Part shown: one piece after another, positions 53,900 to 62,090 of the stretch
Layout of the letters: each line of letters opens with the position of its first letter
How positions within the stretch are numbered: the first letter of the stretch is position 1
Source of the DNA: JAJVID01 sp035714085
GTDB lineage: Bacteria; Acidobacteriota; Blastocatellia; RBC074
Length of the DNA stretch: 64,000 nucleotides
Reading direction: 5' to 3'
Assembly: GCA_035714085.1 (NCBI GenBank)
Contig: DASTMP010000008.1
Span: forward strand, 11,712-75,711
Notes under the pieces: generated by a model
What the model was told of the DNA's origin: nothing
Seen by the model: only the letters and a program-made list of their open reading frames with translations
The model's database searches: none
Position numbers and translations under genes: made by a program

Positions 53900-54673
53900 C
53901 TATTTGTCTGCGTAATAACGGCTCGGCGTCACACCGAGCGCGCGCTTGAACATGGCGATGAACGCGCTGGCGCTCTCATAACCGACGGCAAGCGCGACAT
54001 TTGTGACGGGCTCTCCCGACGCCAGCAGACGCTGAGCGTGCAACAAGCGAAGCTGTTGTCGCCACTGTCCGAAGGTCAACTCAGTTTCAGTAAGAAAGAG
54101 CCTTTCGATAGTTCGTTTGGTCGCGCCCGCCTGCCGGGCCAGATGGTCGAGAGAATCCGCCAAGCCGGGATCGTTCCGCAGACTCTCCGCCACGAGAAAA
54201 GCGCGCCGGTCGCGCGGCATTCTAATTTGCAATGCCGCGATCGGCAGCGTTTGCAACTGATCGAGGATCACACCGCTCAAACGTTCATGCTGCGGCGAAT
54301 TTCGATTGAGCATCCCGATTTTAACGGCGTGCAATATCAATTCTCGCAACAGTGGCGTGACGCCGATAACGCAGCAATCCTTGGGCAAGGACGTTGAAAG
54401 TTCGGGTCTGAAATAGAGCGTGCGCAGTGACACCTCGCCGGACATTTCGATTTTGTGATTTACACCGGCCGGGACCCAGACCGCGCGGTGGGGCGGCACA
54501 ACCCAAGATCCGGTCGCCGTATGAACGCCCATCACTCCTTTAGAAGCATAGATCAGTTGGCTCCAGCCGTGCGCGTGGGCCGGGATGACATATCCGCTCG
54601 CGTAGCCGACCGCGAGCGTCCTCACTTGAATGTCATCTACCAGGTTATCCGCATTTTGTCGCATTCTCGACAT
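53900..54673 (-). CDS. AraC family transcriptional regulator with cupin sensor
   Basis: Regulator of about 257 aa. N-terminal cupin: GYVIPAHAHGWSQLIYASKG, WVVPPHRAVWVPAG. The C-terminal AraC pair of HTHs: LDHLARQAGATKRTIERLF and VTNVALAVGYESASAFIAMFKRALGVTPSRYY. ATG 54673 fits the cupin; the open frame upstream is the divergent promoter region. Divergent from a VOC-family gene it may control. Confidence 0.9.
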   Translation of the reverse strand: MSRMRQNADNLVDDIQVRTLAVGYASGYVIPAHAHGWSQLIYASKGVMGVHTATGSWVVPPHRAVWVPAGVNHKIEMSGEVSLRTLYFRPELSTSLPKDCCVIGVTPLLRELILHAVKIGMLNRNSPQHERLSGVILDQLQTLPIAALQIRMPRDRRAFLVAESLRNDPGLADSLDHLARQAGATKRTIERLFLTETELTFGQWRQQLRLLHAQRLLASGEPVTNVALAVGYESASAFIAMFKRALGVTPSRYYADK

Positions 54674-54779
54674 ATTTTGGCGTTTTAGCGCAAGACATTC
54701 GCCCGCGTTACAATTACGATCACTCCGTGTTTCATCGATTCGATCTGCCCAATTCATACTCCCGAGGAGGACCATACGT

Positions 54780-55184
54780 ATGCCGGACAATGCCAAACCT
54801 TTTTCCTACAACGTCAGCCATTTTGACGTTCATGCCGATGACCTGCCGCGCGCGCGCCGCTTTTACGAAACTGTCTTCGAGTGGAAATTCAATCCCTGGG
54901 GACCGCCCGATTTCTTTCTGATTGCGACGGGAAAGCAAGACGATCCGGGAATCCATGGCGCGCTAACCAAACGCCGAACACACGTCGAAGGCAAACCTAT
55001 GTTCGGTTACGAATGCACGATCTCGGTCGCCAACGTGGATGAAACGGCCGCCGCCATCGAGGCCAATGGCGGCCAGGTGACCTTGCCGAAGACCTGCATC
55101 AACGGCGTCGGTTGGATCATCCAATTCCTGGACACCGAAGGCAATGTCGTTTGCGCGATGCAGTATGATGAAAATGCGGAATAG
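54780..55184 (+). CDS. VOC family (glyoxalase-like) protein
   Basis: Vicinal oxygen chelate protein of 134 aa with paired beta-alpha-beta units. VSHFDVHADDLPRARRFYETVFEWKF, FLIATGKQDDPGIHGALTK, YECTISVANVDETAAAIEANGGQV, GWIIQFLDTEGNVVCAM. GGAGG RBS. Common as a stand-alone lactoylglutathione-lyase-like protein. Divergently placed to the AraC regulator. Confidence 0.9.
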   Translation: MPDNAKPFSYNVSHFDVHADDLPRARRFYETVFEWKFNPWGPPDFFLIATGKQDDPGIHGALTKRRTHVEGKPMFGYECTISVANVDETAAAIEANGGQVTLPKTCINGVGWIIQFLDTEGNVVCAMQYDENAE

Positions 55185-55228
55185 GTGAATGACCACCGCC
55201 TTAAAATTCAAACTGTATGTCTCCGCGC

Positions 55229-56614
55229 TCAAGCGGCGCGGGCAGCCCTGATGCGCGCATCCATTTCCGGGATCAACTGCTGGTGTTTGATCCACCACTC
55301 CGGGTCTTTTTGCGCGTCAAGCTCTTCGACATTCTTGCCCTGCTGTTCGCACCAGGTGAAGTATTTCAAGTTGTGCCACTGCCGGCGCGCGTCGGGCGTC
55401 CCGTCCTTGATCCAATCGGTCTTCGCGCCGTGAAAGATCGCTTCGACGTAGCCGACGGCGAGCGCATCGTCAATCTCGCCATAAACGTCGGCCATCTGTC
55501 CCATCACCGAATGGTAGCGGTCAATCGCGTCGGTGCAGATTGTGACGATCACGTCCCGCTTGCCGAACCCGTAATGCTTCGCCGTCTTGATGGCGCCGAG
55601 AGTGTTGCAGACTCCCGAAATGCCGAAGATGCCCGAGAGCCGCCGCGCCATTGCCGCCGCGACTCCGTAGCGCCGCGCGAGCGTCTCCTGCCCGGCCTCG
55701 CTGGTGAGCAATTGCAACCCCTTTTTACACTCGACGTCGTCCAGGCACATGATCGCGTCCATATTCATTACGTTATGAATCCACGTCACGTGCTTGTCGC
55801 CGATGCCCTGAATGTCGTGGGCGCCGTAGCCGTTGTTATAAAGCGTCGGGCACTGGATCGGTTCGAGGCCGACGACGCGCAGATCGGGCCAGACCTGCTT
55901 GAGACGGTCGCCCGCCGCAATCGTCCCACCGCTGCCCATCGCCGAGCAGAACGCTGCAATCGAGCCGTCGCCGACGCCCCGTTGTTTCAGCTCGGCGGCG
56001 AGGTCGGCGATGGTATTACCCGTGACGTGATAGTGGAACCGGTAATTGCCCATCATCTCGAATTGATTCAGGACGCGAATGTCCGGATCGCGGCGCAGAT
56101 CCCACGTCTTGTCGTAAATCTCTTTGACGTTTGATTCGACGCCAGGAGTTTTGATCACCTGCGCGCCGTAGCTCTCGATGCGCTCGAATCGCTCGCGGCT
56201 CATCCCTTCCGGCAGGACGACGATGGATCGGGCCCCGACGCGCCCTCCCACCCACGCGCCGCCGATGCCGTAATTGCCGGTGCTCGGCCAGACGACGTTG
56301 TGGCGATCAATATCAACGTGATCAAAAAGCAGCGCCTCAGCCAACACCGAATAAGCTGCGCCGACCTTGTGCGAGCCGGTGGGAAAATCGCGCCCGTACA
56401 AGACCACGATCGGCGCATCAACGCCGGTCAGTTCATTAGGCAGGATTTCGTATCTGATCTGATCATCCGCGCCGCGCCACGTAATGTTGTAGAGGTTGAT
56501 CGGATCAAGCGGCGATTCGGTCAACGCGTTGACAGCCCGTTGGCGTATCGCCGAATCAATCGCGCTCGGATGGAGCATCTCTTCGAAGGTGGGGCCGAAA
56601 ATGGCTCTGGTCAT
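55229..56614 (-). CDS. PLP-dependent cysteine-synthase-family enzyme
   Basis: Fold type II PLP enzyme of 461 aa, longer than CysK. Lys in FPTGSHKVGAAYS, VVWPSTGNYGIGGAWVG, VVLPEGMSRERFERI, a GSGGT phosphate loop (SAMGSGGTIAAGDRLKQV), and a C-terminal extension rich in Trp/charged residues (about residues 370-461). The exact beta-elimination or replacement reaction is unknown. Its start overlaps the upstream HEAT-repeat gene by 4 bp. Confidence 0.85.
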   Translation of the reverse strand: MTRAIFGPTFEEMLHPSAIDSAIRQRAVNALTESPLDPINLYNITWRGADDQIRYEILPNELTGVDAPIVVLYGRDFPTGSHKVGAAYSVLAEALLFDHVDIDRHNVVWPSTGNYGIGGAWVGGRVGARSIVVLPEGMSRERFERIESYGAQVIKTPGVESNVKEIYDKTWDLRRDPDIRVLNQFEMMGNYRFHYHVTGNTIADLAAELKQRGVGDGSIAAFCSAMGSGGTIAAGDRLKQVWPDLRVVGLEPIQCPTLYNNGYGAHDIQGIGDKHVTWIHNVMNMDAIMCLDDVECKKGLQLLTSEAGQETLARRYGVAAAMARRLSGIFGISGVCNTLGAIKTAKHYGFGKRDVIVTICTDAIDRYHSVMGQMADVYGEIDDALAVGYVEAIFHGAKTDWIKDGTPDARRQWHNLKYFTWCEQQGKNVEELDAQKDPEWWIKHQQLIPEMDARIRAARAA

Positions 56615-57615
56615 TTTGTTTTTGCCCTTTTTGCCGCCGCCTCAATAAACGACGCGCGGTCGCCGCGTTCCCAGGCCGCGGTTATTTCATCTTCCGGAAA
56701 TCCGGCGACACGCCCCAACAGAAGGAAGGGCTCCTGCCCGCGACTGCTTTTCCAACGAGCCATTTCAATGAGCGAAGTGAGCGCCTTCTGGCGGAGTTCC
56801 GAGAGAACCGCCGGGTCGCGTTGCGCTGTGAGATTGCTCAACGCCCACGAAGATTTATTACGGTCCGTCCAGTCAATCGAGTTCAACATCTCGATGAAGG
56901 GATGAGCAGGAATCTTTATTGGTTGTTTGTCCGGGCGACGCGCAGATAAGGCCATGACCGCCAATGCGCGCATTGCATTGTTTCGTACTCCATCAGCCCG
57001 GTCTCGCATCGCCTCGACAAGGTCATTCACTACAGCCTGCTTGTCGGCGGAATAAGCGATGACCTGGGCCGCCAATGCGCGATGATGCGCGTCATCCGAA
57101 TGGCGCAACACATCGCGGAGAATGTTCAGGTCTCGCGCGGCGAAGGTGATAAATCGCATTTGCACGGCCCGCGTGGCCTGGTCATTTGTCAGCGCATGTC
57201 CCTGGGAGTCATCTTCGCTTGAATTTCCCTTGATAACGGCTTCAGTGAAAGCCTTATCAAGATCTTCCCCCGCCTGTATGACATCTTGCGGCAGCCGGAC
57301 TTTTCCCTGAGGGGTGGGATGGAATTGAATCGAAGGCGCGCCTTTTTCACGAATCCCGACATATAGTGTAGCCTTGCCCGCATCGCAGCAGACGAATTCG
57401 ATGCGCGCCTCAGCGACGCCCGGTAATGATCCCAATCTACGCTTCGCCTCATTCGGCTCGCCTGATAGCGAGTCGCCTTCTTTGATTTGGAGCGCTTCTC
57501 TTACTTGTCGCTCGGAAATGCTGTGCAGCCCGTAGAAGTCGATAATCCCTATCGGGGGAAATTGTGGGTCTTGTGGCGCGGACAGCAAAAGGGCCAGAAA
57601 AATAAGCCAATTCAT
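56611..57615 (-). CDS. Exported POTRA-like and HEAT-repeat protein
   Basis: Protein of about 334 aa with a short signal (NWLIFLALLLSA). Residues 20-80 resemble a POTRA-type fold (IIDFYGLHSISERQVREALQIKEGDSL). From about residue 150 come alpha-helical HEAT-like repeats (DDAHHRALAAQVIAYSADKQAVVNDLVEAM, ADGVRNNAMRALAVMALSARR). Not recognised as a named family. ATG 57615 after AGGAGACC. Coupled to the PLP enzyme downstream by ATGA. Periplasmic location is inferred. Confidence 0.65.
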   Translation of the reverse strand: MNWLIFLALLLSAPQDPQFPPIGIIDFYGLHSISERQVREALQIKEGDSLSGEPNEAKRRLGSLPGVAEARIEFVCCDAGKATLYVGIREKGAPSIQFHPTPQGKVRLPQDVIQAGEDLDKAFTEAVIKGNSSEDDSQGHALTNDQATRAVQMRFITFAARDLNILRDVLRHSDDAHHRALAAQVIAYSADKQAVVNDLVEAMRDRADGVRNNAMRALAVMALSARRPDKQPIKIPAHPFIEMLNSIDWTDRNKSSWALSNLTAQRDPAVLSELRQKALTSLIEMARWKSSRGQEPFLLLGRVAGFPEDEITAAWERGDRASFIEAAAKRAKTK

Positions 57616-57626
57616 CACGGTCTCCT

Positions 57627-60380
57627 TTATTCCGCGGCCAGCGCGGCCTTCAACCACTTTTTATCGGCAGGCAGATTGTAGCAGCGCACGCCCGTCGCGT
57701 TGTAAATCGCGTTGACGATCGCGGGCGTCGTCGGAATGGAAGCAAGCTCGCCCACGCCTTTGGCTCCGTAGGGGCCGTCGTTGGTTTCGTGTTCGATGAA
57801 GAATGAGATCACCTCCGGAGTCTGATCAATGGTCGGTATGCGGCATTTGTTGAGCGTATCGGTCATCACGTAGCCATCCTTCATCACGAAATTCTCCTGA
57901 AGCGCCATCCCCAGGCCCATCGAGATGCTGCCTTCGACCTGTCCCTGCAGCGCCAGCGGATTGATCACTCGCCCTACGTCACTGGCCGCGATCACCTTCA
58001 ACACCTTCGTCTCGCCGGTTTTGACGTCCACTTCGACCAGCACGGCCTGGGCGCCGAAGCCGAAGGCGAAATGATGATATTGCTCGCACATCGGCGCGAC
58101 GTACTGGTAGCTCATCTTCGGCAATTGTCCCTGGCGCCGAACCATCTTCACGATCTCGCTGAGTTCGACGCTGTGGCCGTTATTTCGTATCTCGCCGCCG
58201 GCGAAGATCAGGCTGTCGGGCGGCGCGCCTAAAAACTCGGCCGCAGTCCGGCTGAGCAACTTGCGCACTTCACGGCTGGCGTAGCGCGCCGCGTTGCCCG
58301 TTACGTAAGTCTGCCGCGAGGCGGTCGTCGCCGCGCAATCGAGAGTCCGATCGGTATCGGCCACCAGCACGTCGACATTTTCGTAAGGCACGCCGAGCTC
58401 TTCACTGACGACCTGCGCCAGCACACCGACGAGCCCCTGTCCGATCTCGGCCGCGCCTGCGCGCACGGCGGCGCGTCCGTCAGCGAAGACTTCCACTTCC
58501 GCCCCGGCGGCGTCGTAAGCGCCGCTGCCGAAGCCGGTGTTTTTGTAAGCGCACGCGACTCCCCAGGCGCGCCGTTTATCGCCGTCCACTTCCACAAAGG
58601 GATGCTTCTCCATTTCGGCGGCGACGGTTTCGAGCGCGTCCGCCAGGCCGCAGCTTTCGGTCATCACCTGCCCGGCCAGAGTCTGCTTGCCGTAATTCAA
58701 AACGTTCTTGCGGCGAATCTCGACCGGCGAAATGCCCAGCGCCTCGGCCAGTTGGTCCATCTGACTCTCCATAGCAAAGGCGCTCTGTGTGACGCCGAAG
58801 CCGCGGAACGCGCCCGACGGGGCGTTGTTGGTATACATCGCGTAGGTGTCCACTTTCACGTTCCTGACTTCGTATGCGCCTGCGGCGTGAGTGGTGGCGC
58901 GCAGCATGACGTGGCTGCTCAAACTGGCGTAGGCCCCGCCGTCGCCCCAGATTTCGGCTTCGTGCGCCGTGACCTCGCCGTCCTTCTTCGCGCCGGTCTT
59001 CATCCTGATGATTGTGGCATGGCGTTTGGGATGGACCATCAGAGATTCTTTGCGGCTCAGAACCATCTTCACCGGACGCTTTGTTATCATCGCGGCCAGC
59101 GCCACGTGAATCTGAACCGAAACATCCTCCTTTCCGCCGAACGCGCCGCCGATCAGGCAGTTGATGACGCGGACGCGGTCTTCGGGGAGGTTGAGAGTCG
59201 CGGCTATCTGGCTGCGGTCGCCGAAGGGAATCTGGCCCCCGCAATAGACCGTTACGCGGCCAGCCAAATGGTTTGGATCGGGAACGGCCAGGCCGGCCTC
59301 CGGCTCGATGAAAGCGTGCTCGACGGTCTGGGTGCGGTATTCGCGCTCGATGATCACATCAGCTTCGGCAAAGCCTTTGGCGAGGTCGCCGTTCTCAAGA
59401 TGATAATGCTTAAGACAATTGCCGTGTTCGCCGGCCGCGTGATGTGCGATTTGCCCGTGCAGGATTGGCGCGTCGGCCAACGCGGCCTCTTTCGGGCCGG
59501 TAACGACGGGCAGAGGTTCGTAATCCACTTCGATCAGATTCAACGCATCAGCCGCAATCTCCTCGGATTCGGCGACGACGAGCGCAATCGCGTCTCCAAC
59601 GTAGCGAACCTTGTCGTAACACAACACCGGCCAGTCAACCTCGTGTACGCCGCAATCCTTGCGGCCCGGTATGTCGTCGGCGGTCAGCGCGGCGACGACG
59701 CCCGGCAGCGCTCGGGCCTTGCTCACGTCCACTCTCGACAAACGCGCGTGAGGATACCGGCTGCGCAGCGCGCGCGCGTGAAGCATCCCTTCGACGTACA
59801 GGTCGTCGGCGTAGACGCCTTTGCCGTTGACTTTCTCCATCGCGTCTGGGCGGGGCAGCGGGCGGCTGATCGCGTTAAGCGGCTGTTTGACCGCCGGCAA
59901 AGTGGCCACTGGTTGCCCTGCCGCCTGTTGGATGGCCCGGATGATCGCGTTGTGCCCGGTGCAGCGGCAGATGTTCCATTTGTGGCCGTCGTAAATCTCT
60001 TCGAGCGAAGGGCTCGGGTTCTTTTCGAGCAGCGCAATGGTGGACATAATGAAACCCGGGGTGCAAAACCCGCACTGTGTGGCGCCCTGGTCAATATAAG
60101 CCTGTTGAACAGGGTGGAGCGCGCCGTCGCCGTTCGCCACGCCTTCAATGGTGATGATTTCAGCGCCGTCCGCGCGCTTCATCGGCACGATGCAGGAGCG
60201 CACGGCCTCTCCGTCCTTGATCACCATGCAACTTCCGCAATGGCCCACTGCGCAACCGTCTTTTGTCCCCGTCAGCCGCAGTTGATCGCGGAGCGCGTCC
60301 ATCAACATCATTTGCGGCGACGCGGTCACTTGACGCCGCTCGCCGTTCACCGTCAAAGTATAAATTCGTGTCTCTTTCAT
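57627..60380 (-). CDS. Single-chain molybdenum hydroxylase (xanthine dehydrogenase/aldehyde oxidoreductase type)
   Basis: Fusion of a [2Fe-2S] subunit (residues 1-160, with CAVGHCGSC and CGFC...CRCTGH) and a molybdopterin-binding subunit (about 180-917, EHAFIEPEAG, GAFGGKEDVS, GAFRGFG, QGLVGVLAQV, catalytic Glu in GAKGVGELAS). No FAD domain is present in the chain or next to it, which is the Mop-type layout. Substrate could be a purine, aldehyde or aromatic N-heterocycle. ATG 60380 has GAGAGGAAA upstream, immediately beside a strong hairpin. Confidence 0.92.
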   Translation of the reverse strand: MKETRIYTLTVNGERRQVTASPQMMLMDALRDQLRLTGTKDGCAVGHCGSCMVIKDGEAVRSCIVPMKRADGAEIITIEGVANGDGALHPVQQAYIDQGATQCGFCTPGFIMSTIALLEKNPSPSLEEIYDGHKWNICRCTGHNAIIRAIQQAAGQPVATLPAVKQPLNAISRPLPRPDAMEKVNGKGVYADDLYVEGMLHARALRSRYPHARLSRVDVSKARALPGVVAALTADDIPGRKDCGVHEVDWPVLCYDKVRYVGDAIALVVAESEEIAADALNLIEVDYEPLPVVTGPKEAALADAPILHGQIAHHAAGEHGNCLKHYHLENGDLAKGFAEADVIIEREYRTQTVEHAFIEPEAGLAVPDPNHLAGRVTVYCGGQIPFGDRSQIAATLNLPEDRVRVINCLIGGAFGGKEDVSVQIHVALAAMITKRPVKMVLSRKESLMVHPKRHATIIRMKTGAKKDGEVTAHEAEIWGDGGAYASLSSHVMLRATTHAAGAYEVRNVKVDTYAMYTNNAPSGAFRGFGVTQSAFAMESQMDQLAEALGISPVEIRRKNVLNYGKQTLAGQVMTESCGLADALETVAAEMEKHPFVEVDGDKRRAWGVACAYKNTGFGSGAYDAAGAEVEVFADGRAAVRAGAAEIGQGLVGVLAQVVSEELGVPYENVDVLVADTDRTLDCAATTASRQTYVTGNAARYASREVRKLLSRTAAEFLGAPPDSLIFAGGEIRNNGHSVELSEIVKMVRRQGQLPKMSYQYVAPMCEQYHHFAFGFGAQAVLVEVDVKTGETKVLKVIAASDVGRVINPLALQGQVEGSISMGLGMALQENFVMKDGYVMTDTLNKCRIPTIDQTPEVISFFIEHETNDGPYGAKGVGELASIPTTPAIVNAIYNATGVRCYNLPADKKWLKAALAAE

Positions 60381-60395
60381 AGGGCGTTTCCTCTC

Positions 60396-60474
60396 TGGGA
60401 GCGCCGCCCATCCTTGCCTGCGGGCAGCGCCGTAAGGAACGATGCGGCGCGGGCAAGGATGGGCGGCGCTCCCA
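60396..60474. repeat. Inverted repeat with 23-bp perfect arms, in the leader of the Mo-hydroxylase gene
   Basis: TGGGAGCGCCGCCCATCCTTGCC (60396-60418) and its complement (60452-60474), 33-bp loop. Arms end against the RBS of the gene below it, 16 bp before the start codon. Positions given; only 20-base portion needed: GGGAGCGCCGCCCATCCTTG. Confidence 0.9.
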
Positions 60475-60665
60475 GAACCGAATTTCATTCTTTCAAGACG
60501 TCGCAACGCGACATGTTTAATCCCCCGCTAATGGGCGCAATCATTGACCGGCGCGACCGCTCCGGCGGGTCTGGCCAAAGGGTCTGGATTGCCGGGCGCC
60601 GCTTACTTATAATCTCGGCTTTCGTTTCAAAATACCACTCAGAAAGGGAATCCATCAAAGCGTCA

Positions 60666-60965
60666 ATGAGCGAAGAACAAGTCACTGTGATCGCCTATAT
60701 TGAGATCAAACCCGGAACGGAAGAGGCTTTCAGGGCGGAGCTTGATAAAGTCATCACCGCCACAAGAGCCGAATCGGCCTGCGTTAACTACGATTTTCAT
60801 CAATCTTCTAAAGAGCCAAATCATTTCGTCGCCTACGAAAATTGGACGAGCATGGAGGGATTGGATCAGCATGCCAAATCGGCGCACATTCAAGCCTTCA
60901 GACAGAACTGCGCCGAGATGTTCGCCAAGCCGGTAGAGATAACGATTTGGAAAAAGCTGGATTGA
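60666..60965 (+). CDS. Antibiotic biosynthesis monooxygenase (ABM) domain protein, putative quinol monooxygenase
   Basis: Dimeric alpha-beta-barrel protein of 99 aa. VTVIAYIEIKPGTEEAFRAEL, ESACVNYDFHQSSKEPNHFVAYENW and ITIWKKLD match YgiN-like ABM proteins. It is read from ATG 60666; the longer open frame upstream (from 58602) is antisense to the Mo-hydroxylase. Precedes argF by 30 bp. Confidence 0.88.
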   Translation: MSEEQVTVIAYIEIKPGTEEAFRAELDKVITATRAESACVNYDFHQSSKEPNHFVAYENWTSMEGLDQHAKSAHIQAFRQNCAEMFAKPVEITIWKKLD

Positions 60966-60995
60966 GCGTTTGCGCACACATGCAAGGAGTGAAAT

Positions 60996-61943
60996 TTGGC
61001 CTTCAAAGATCTGATCTCGATCAATGACCTGACAACGACGGAAGTCCAGAAGATTTTCACCACGGCGGCCGACCTCAAAGCCAATCCGCTGGATTACAGC
61101 GGCGCGTTGGCCGGACGCAGCGTCGCGCTGATCTTCGAAAAGCCCAGCCTGCGCACGCGCGTGACCTTCGATCTGGGCGCGACGCAGATGGGCGCATCGT
61201 GCGTCTACCTCGATCATCAGAACGTGCGGCTCGGGGAGCGCGAATCGGTGAAGGACATGGCGCTCAATTTGGAGCGCTGGGTAGACGCCATCGTCGCGCG
61301 CACCTACAGCCACGAAACCGTGATCGAACTGGCGGCCCATTCGTCGGCGCCCGTGATCAACGGCCTCTCGGAATATTCACACCCCTGCCAGGGGCTGACC
61401 GATTATTTCACGCTCACCGAGAAGGTCGGATTTGACCTGAGGGGGTTTCAGCTCACGTACATCGGCGACGGAAACAACACCTGCCATTCGTTAATCTTCG
61501 CCGCGGCGAAGCTGGGCGCGCGCATCACCGTCGGCTGCCCGAAAGGTTATGAGCCTGACGCCGAGGCCTTAAAAGAGGCGCGCAAAGAGGCGCGCAAAAC
61601 CGGCGCGAAAATCGAAGTCGTCCATGACCCGTTCGACGCAGTCAAAGGCGCCCAGGCCGTCTACACGGACGTCTGGGCCTCGATGGGGTTCGAGGCCGAA
61701 ACCGAGCGCCGCCGCGAAATCTTCTCCCCGTTCCGCGTCACTAAAAAGCTGATGAAAAATGCCCAGAAGGACGCTTTCTTTATGCACTGCCTGCCCGCCC
61801 ACCGCGGCGACGAGGTTGACGCGGACGTGATCGATAGCAAAAGCTCTATCGTCTACGACCAGGCCGAGAACCGCCTGCACACTCAGAAGGCGATAATGTT
61901 TCTGCTGATTGAGGCGAACCGGAAAGTGGGGAATGGGGAATAG
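60996..61943 (+). CDS. argF: Ornithine carbamoyltransferase
   Basis: Arginine biosynthesis enzyme of 315 aa (ornithine plus carbamoyl phosphate to citrulline). Carbamoyl-phosphate motif KPSLRTRVTF, HPCQGLTDY, GDGNNTCHS, FMHCLPAHRG. Two residues to note: the DxxxSMG ornithine loop is present as WASMG, supporting OTCase over ATCase. TTG start, with AAGGAG 7 nt upstream. The last residues (KVGNGE) come from the GGGGAAT heptamer repeat. Confidence 0.93.
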   Translation: MAFKDLISINDLTTTEVQKIFTTAADLKANPLDYSGALAGRSVALIFEKPSLRTRVTFDLGATQMGASCVYLDHQNVRLGERESVKDMALNLERWVDAIVARTYSHETVIELAAHSSAPVINGLSEYSHPCQGLTDYFTLTEKVGFDLRGFQLTYIGDGNNTCHSLIFAAAKLGARITVGCPKGYEPDAEALKEARKEARKTGAKIEVVHDPFDAVKGAQAVYTDVWASMGFEAETERRREIFSPFRVTKKLMKNAQKDAFFMHCLPAHRGDEVDADVIDSKSSIVYDQAENRLHTQKAIMFLLIEANRKVGNGE

Positions 61944-62090
61944 GAAGTGGGGAATTGGGAAAAAATGCCAAAGGTCAAAATCTGATGAGTAATTCAGTAA
62001 ACGCCAACCAACAGGAAGCTCAGGAAGTGGCAAAGTCTCAGACTCCAAACTCCGTCCCCACTCCCCACTCCCCACTCCCTACTTCCCGCT
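61928..62090. repeat. Inverted array of GGGGAAT/CCCCACT 7-mers spanning two gene ends
   Basis: GGGGAAT units (61928-61955, four 7-mers) face five CCCCACT-type units (62056-62090). The left arm makes the end of argF and the right arm is read inside the N-terminal leader of murJ (PNSVPTPHSPLPTS). Confidence 0.88.

Noticed and set aside
58602..60665. Long plus-strand frame opposite the Mo-hydroxylase
   Set aside because: Antisense to a fully motif-supported gene; the frame is open because of GC-rich codon bias. Only its last 99 codons (from 60666) are a real ABM-domain gene.
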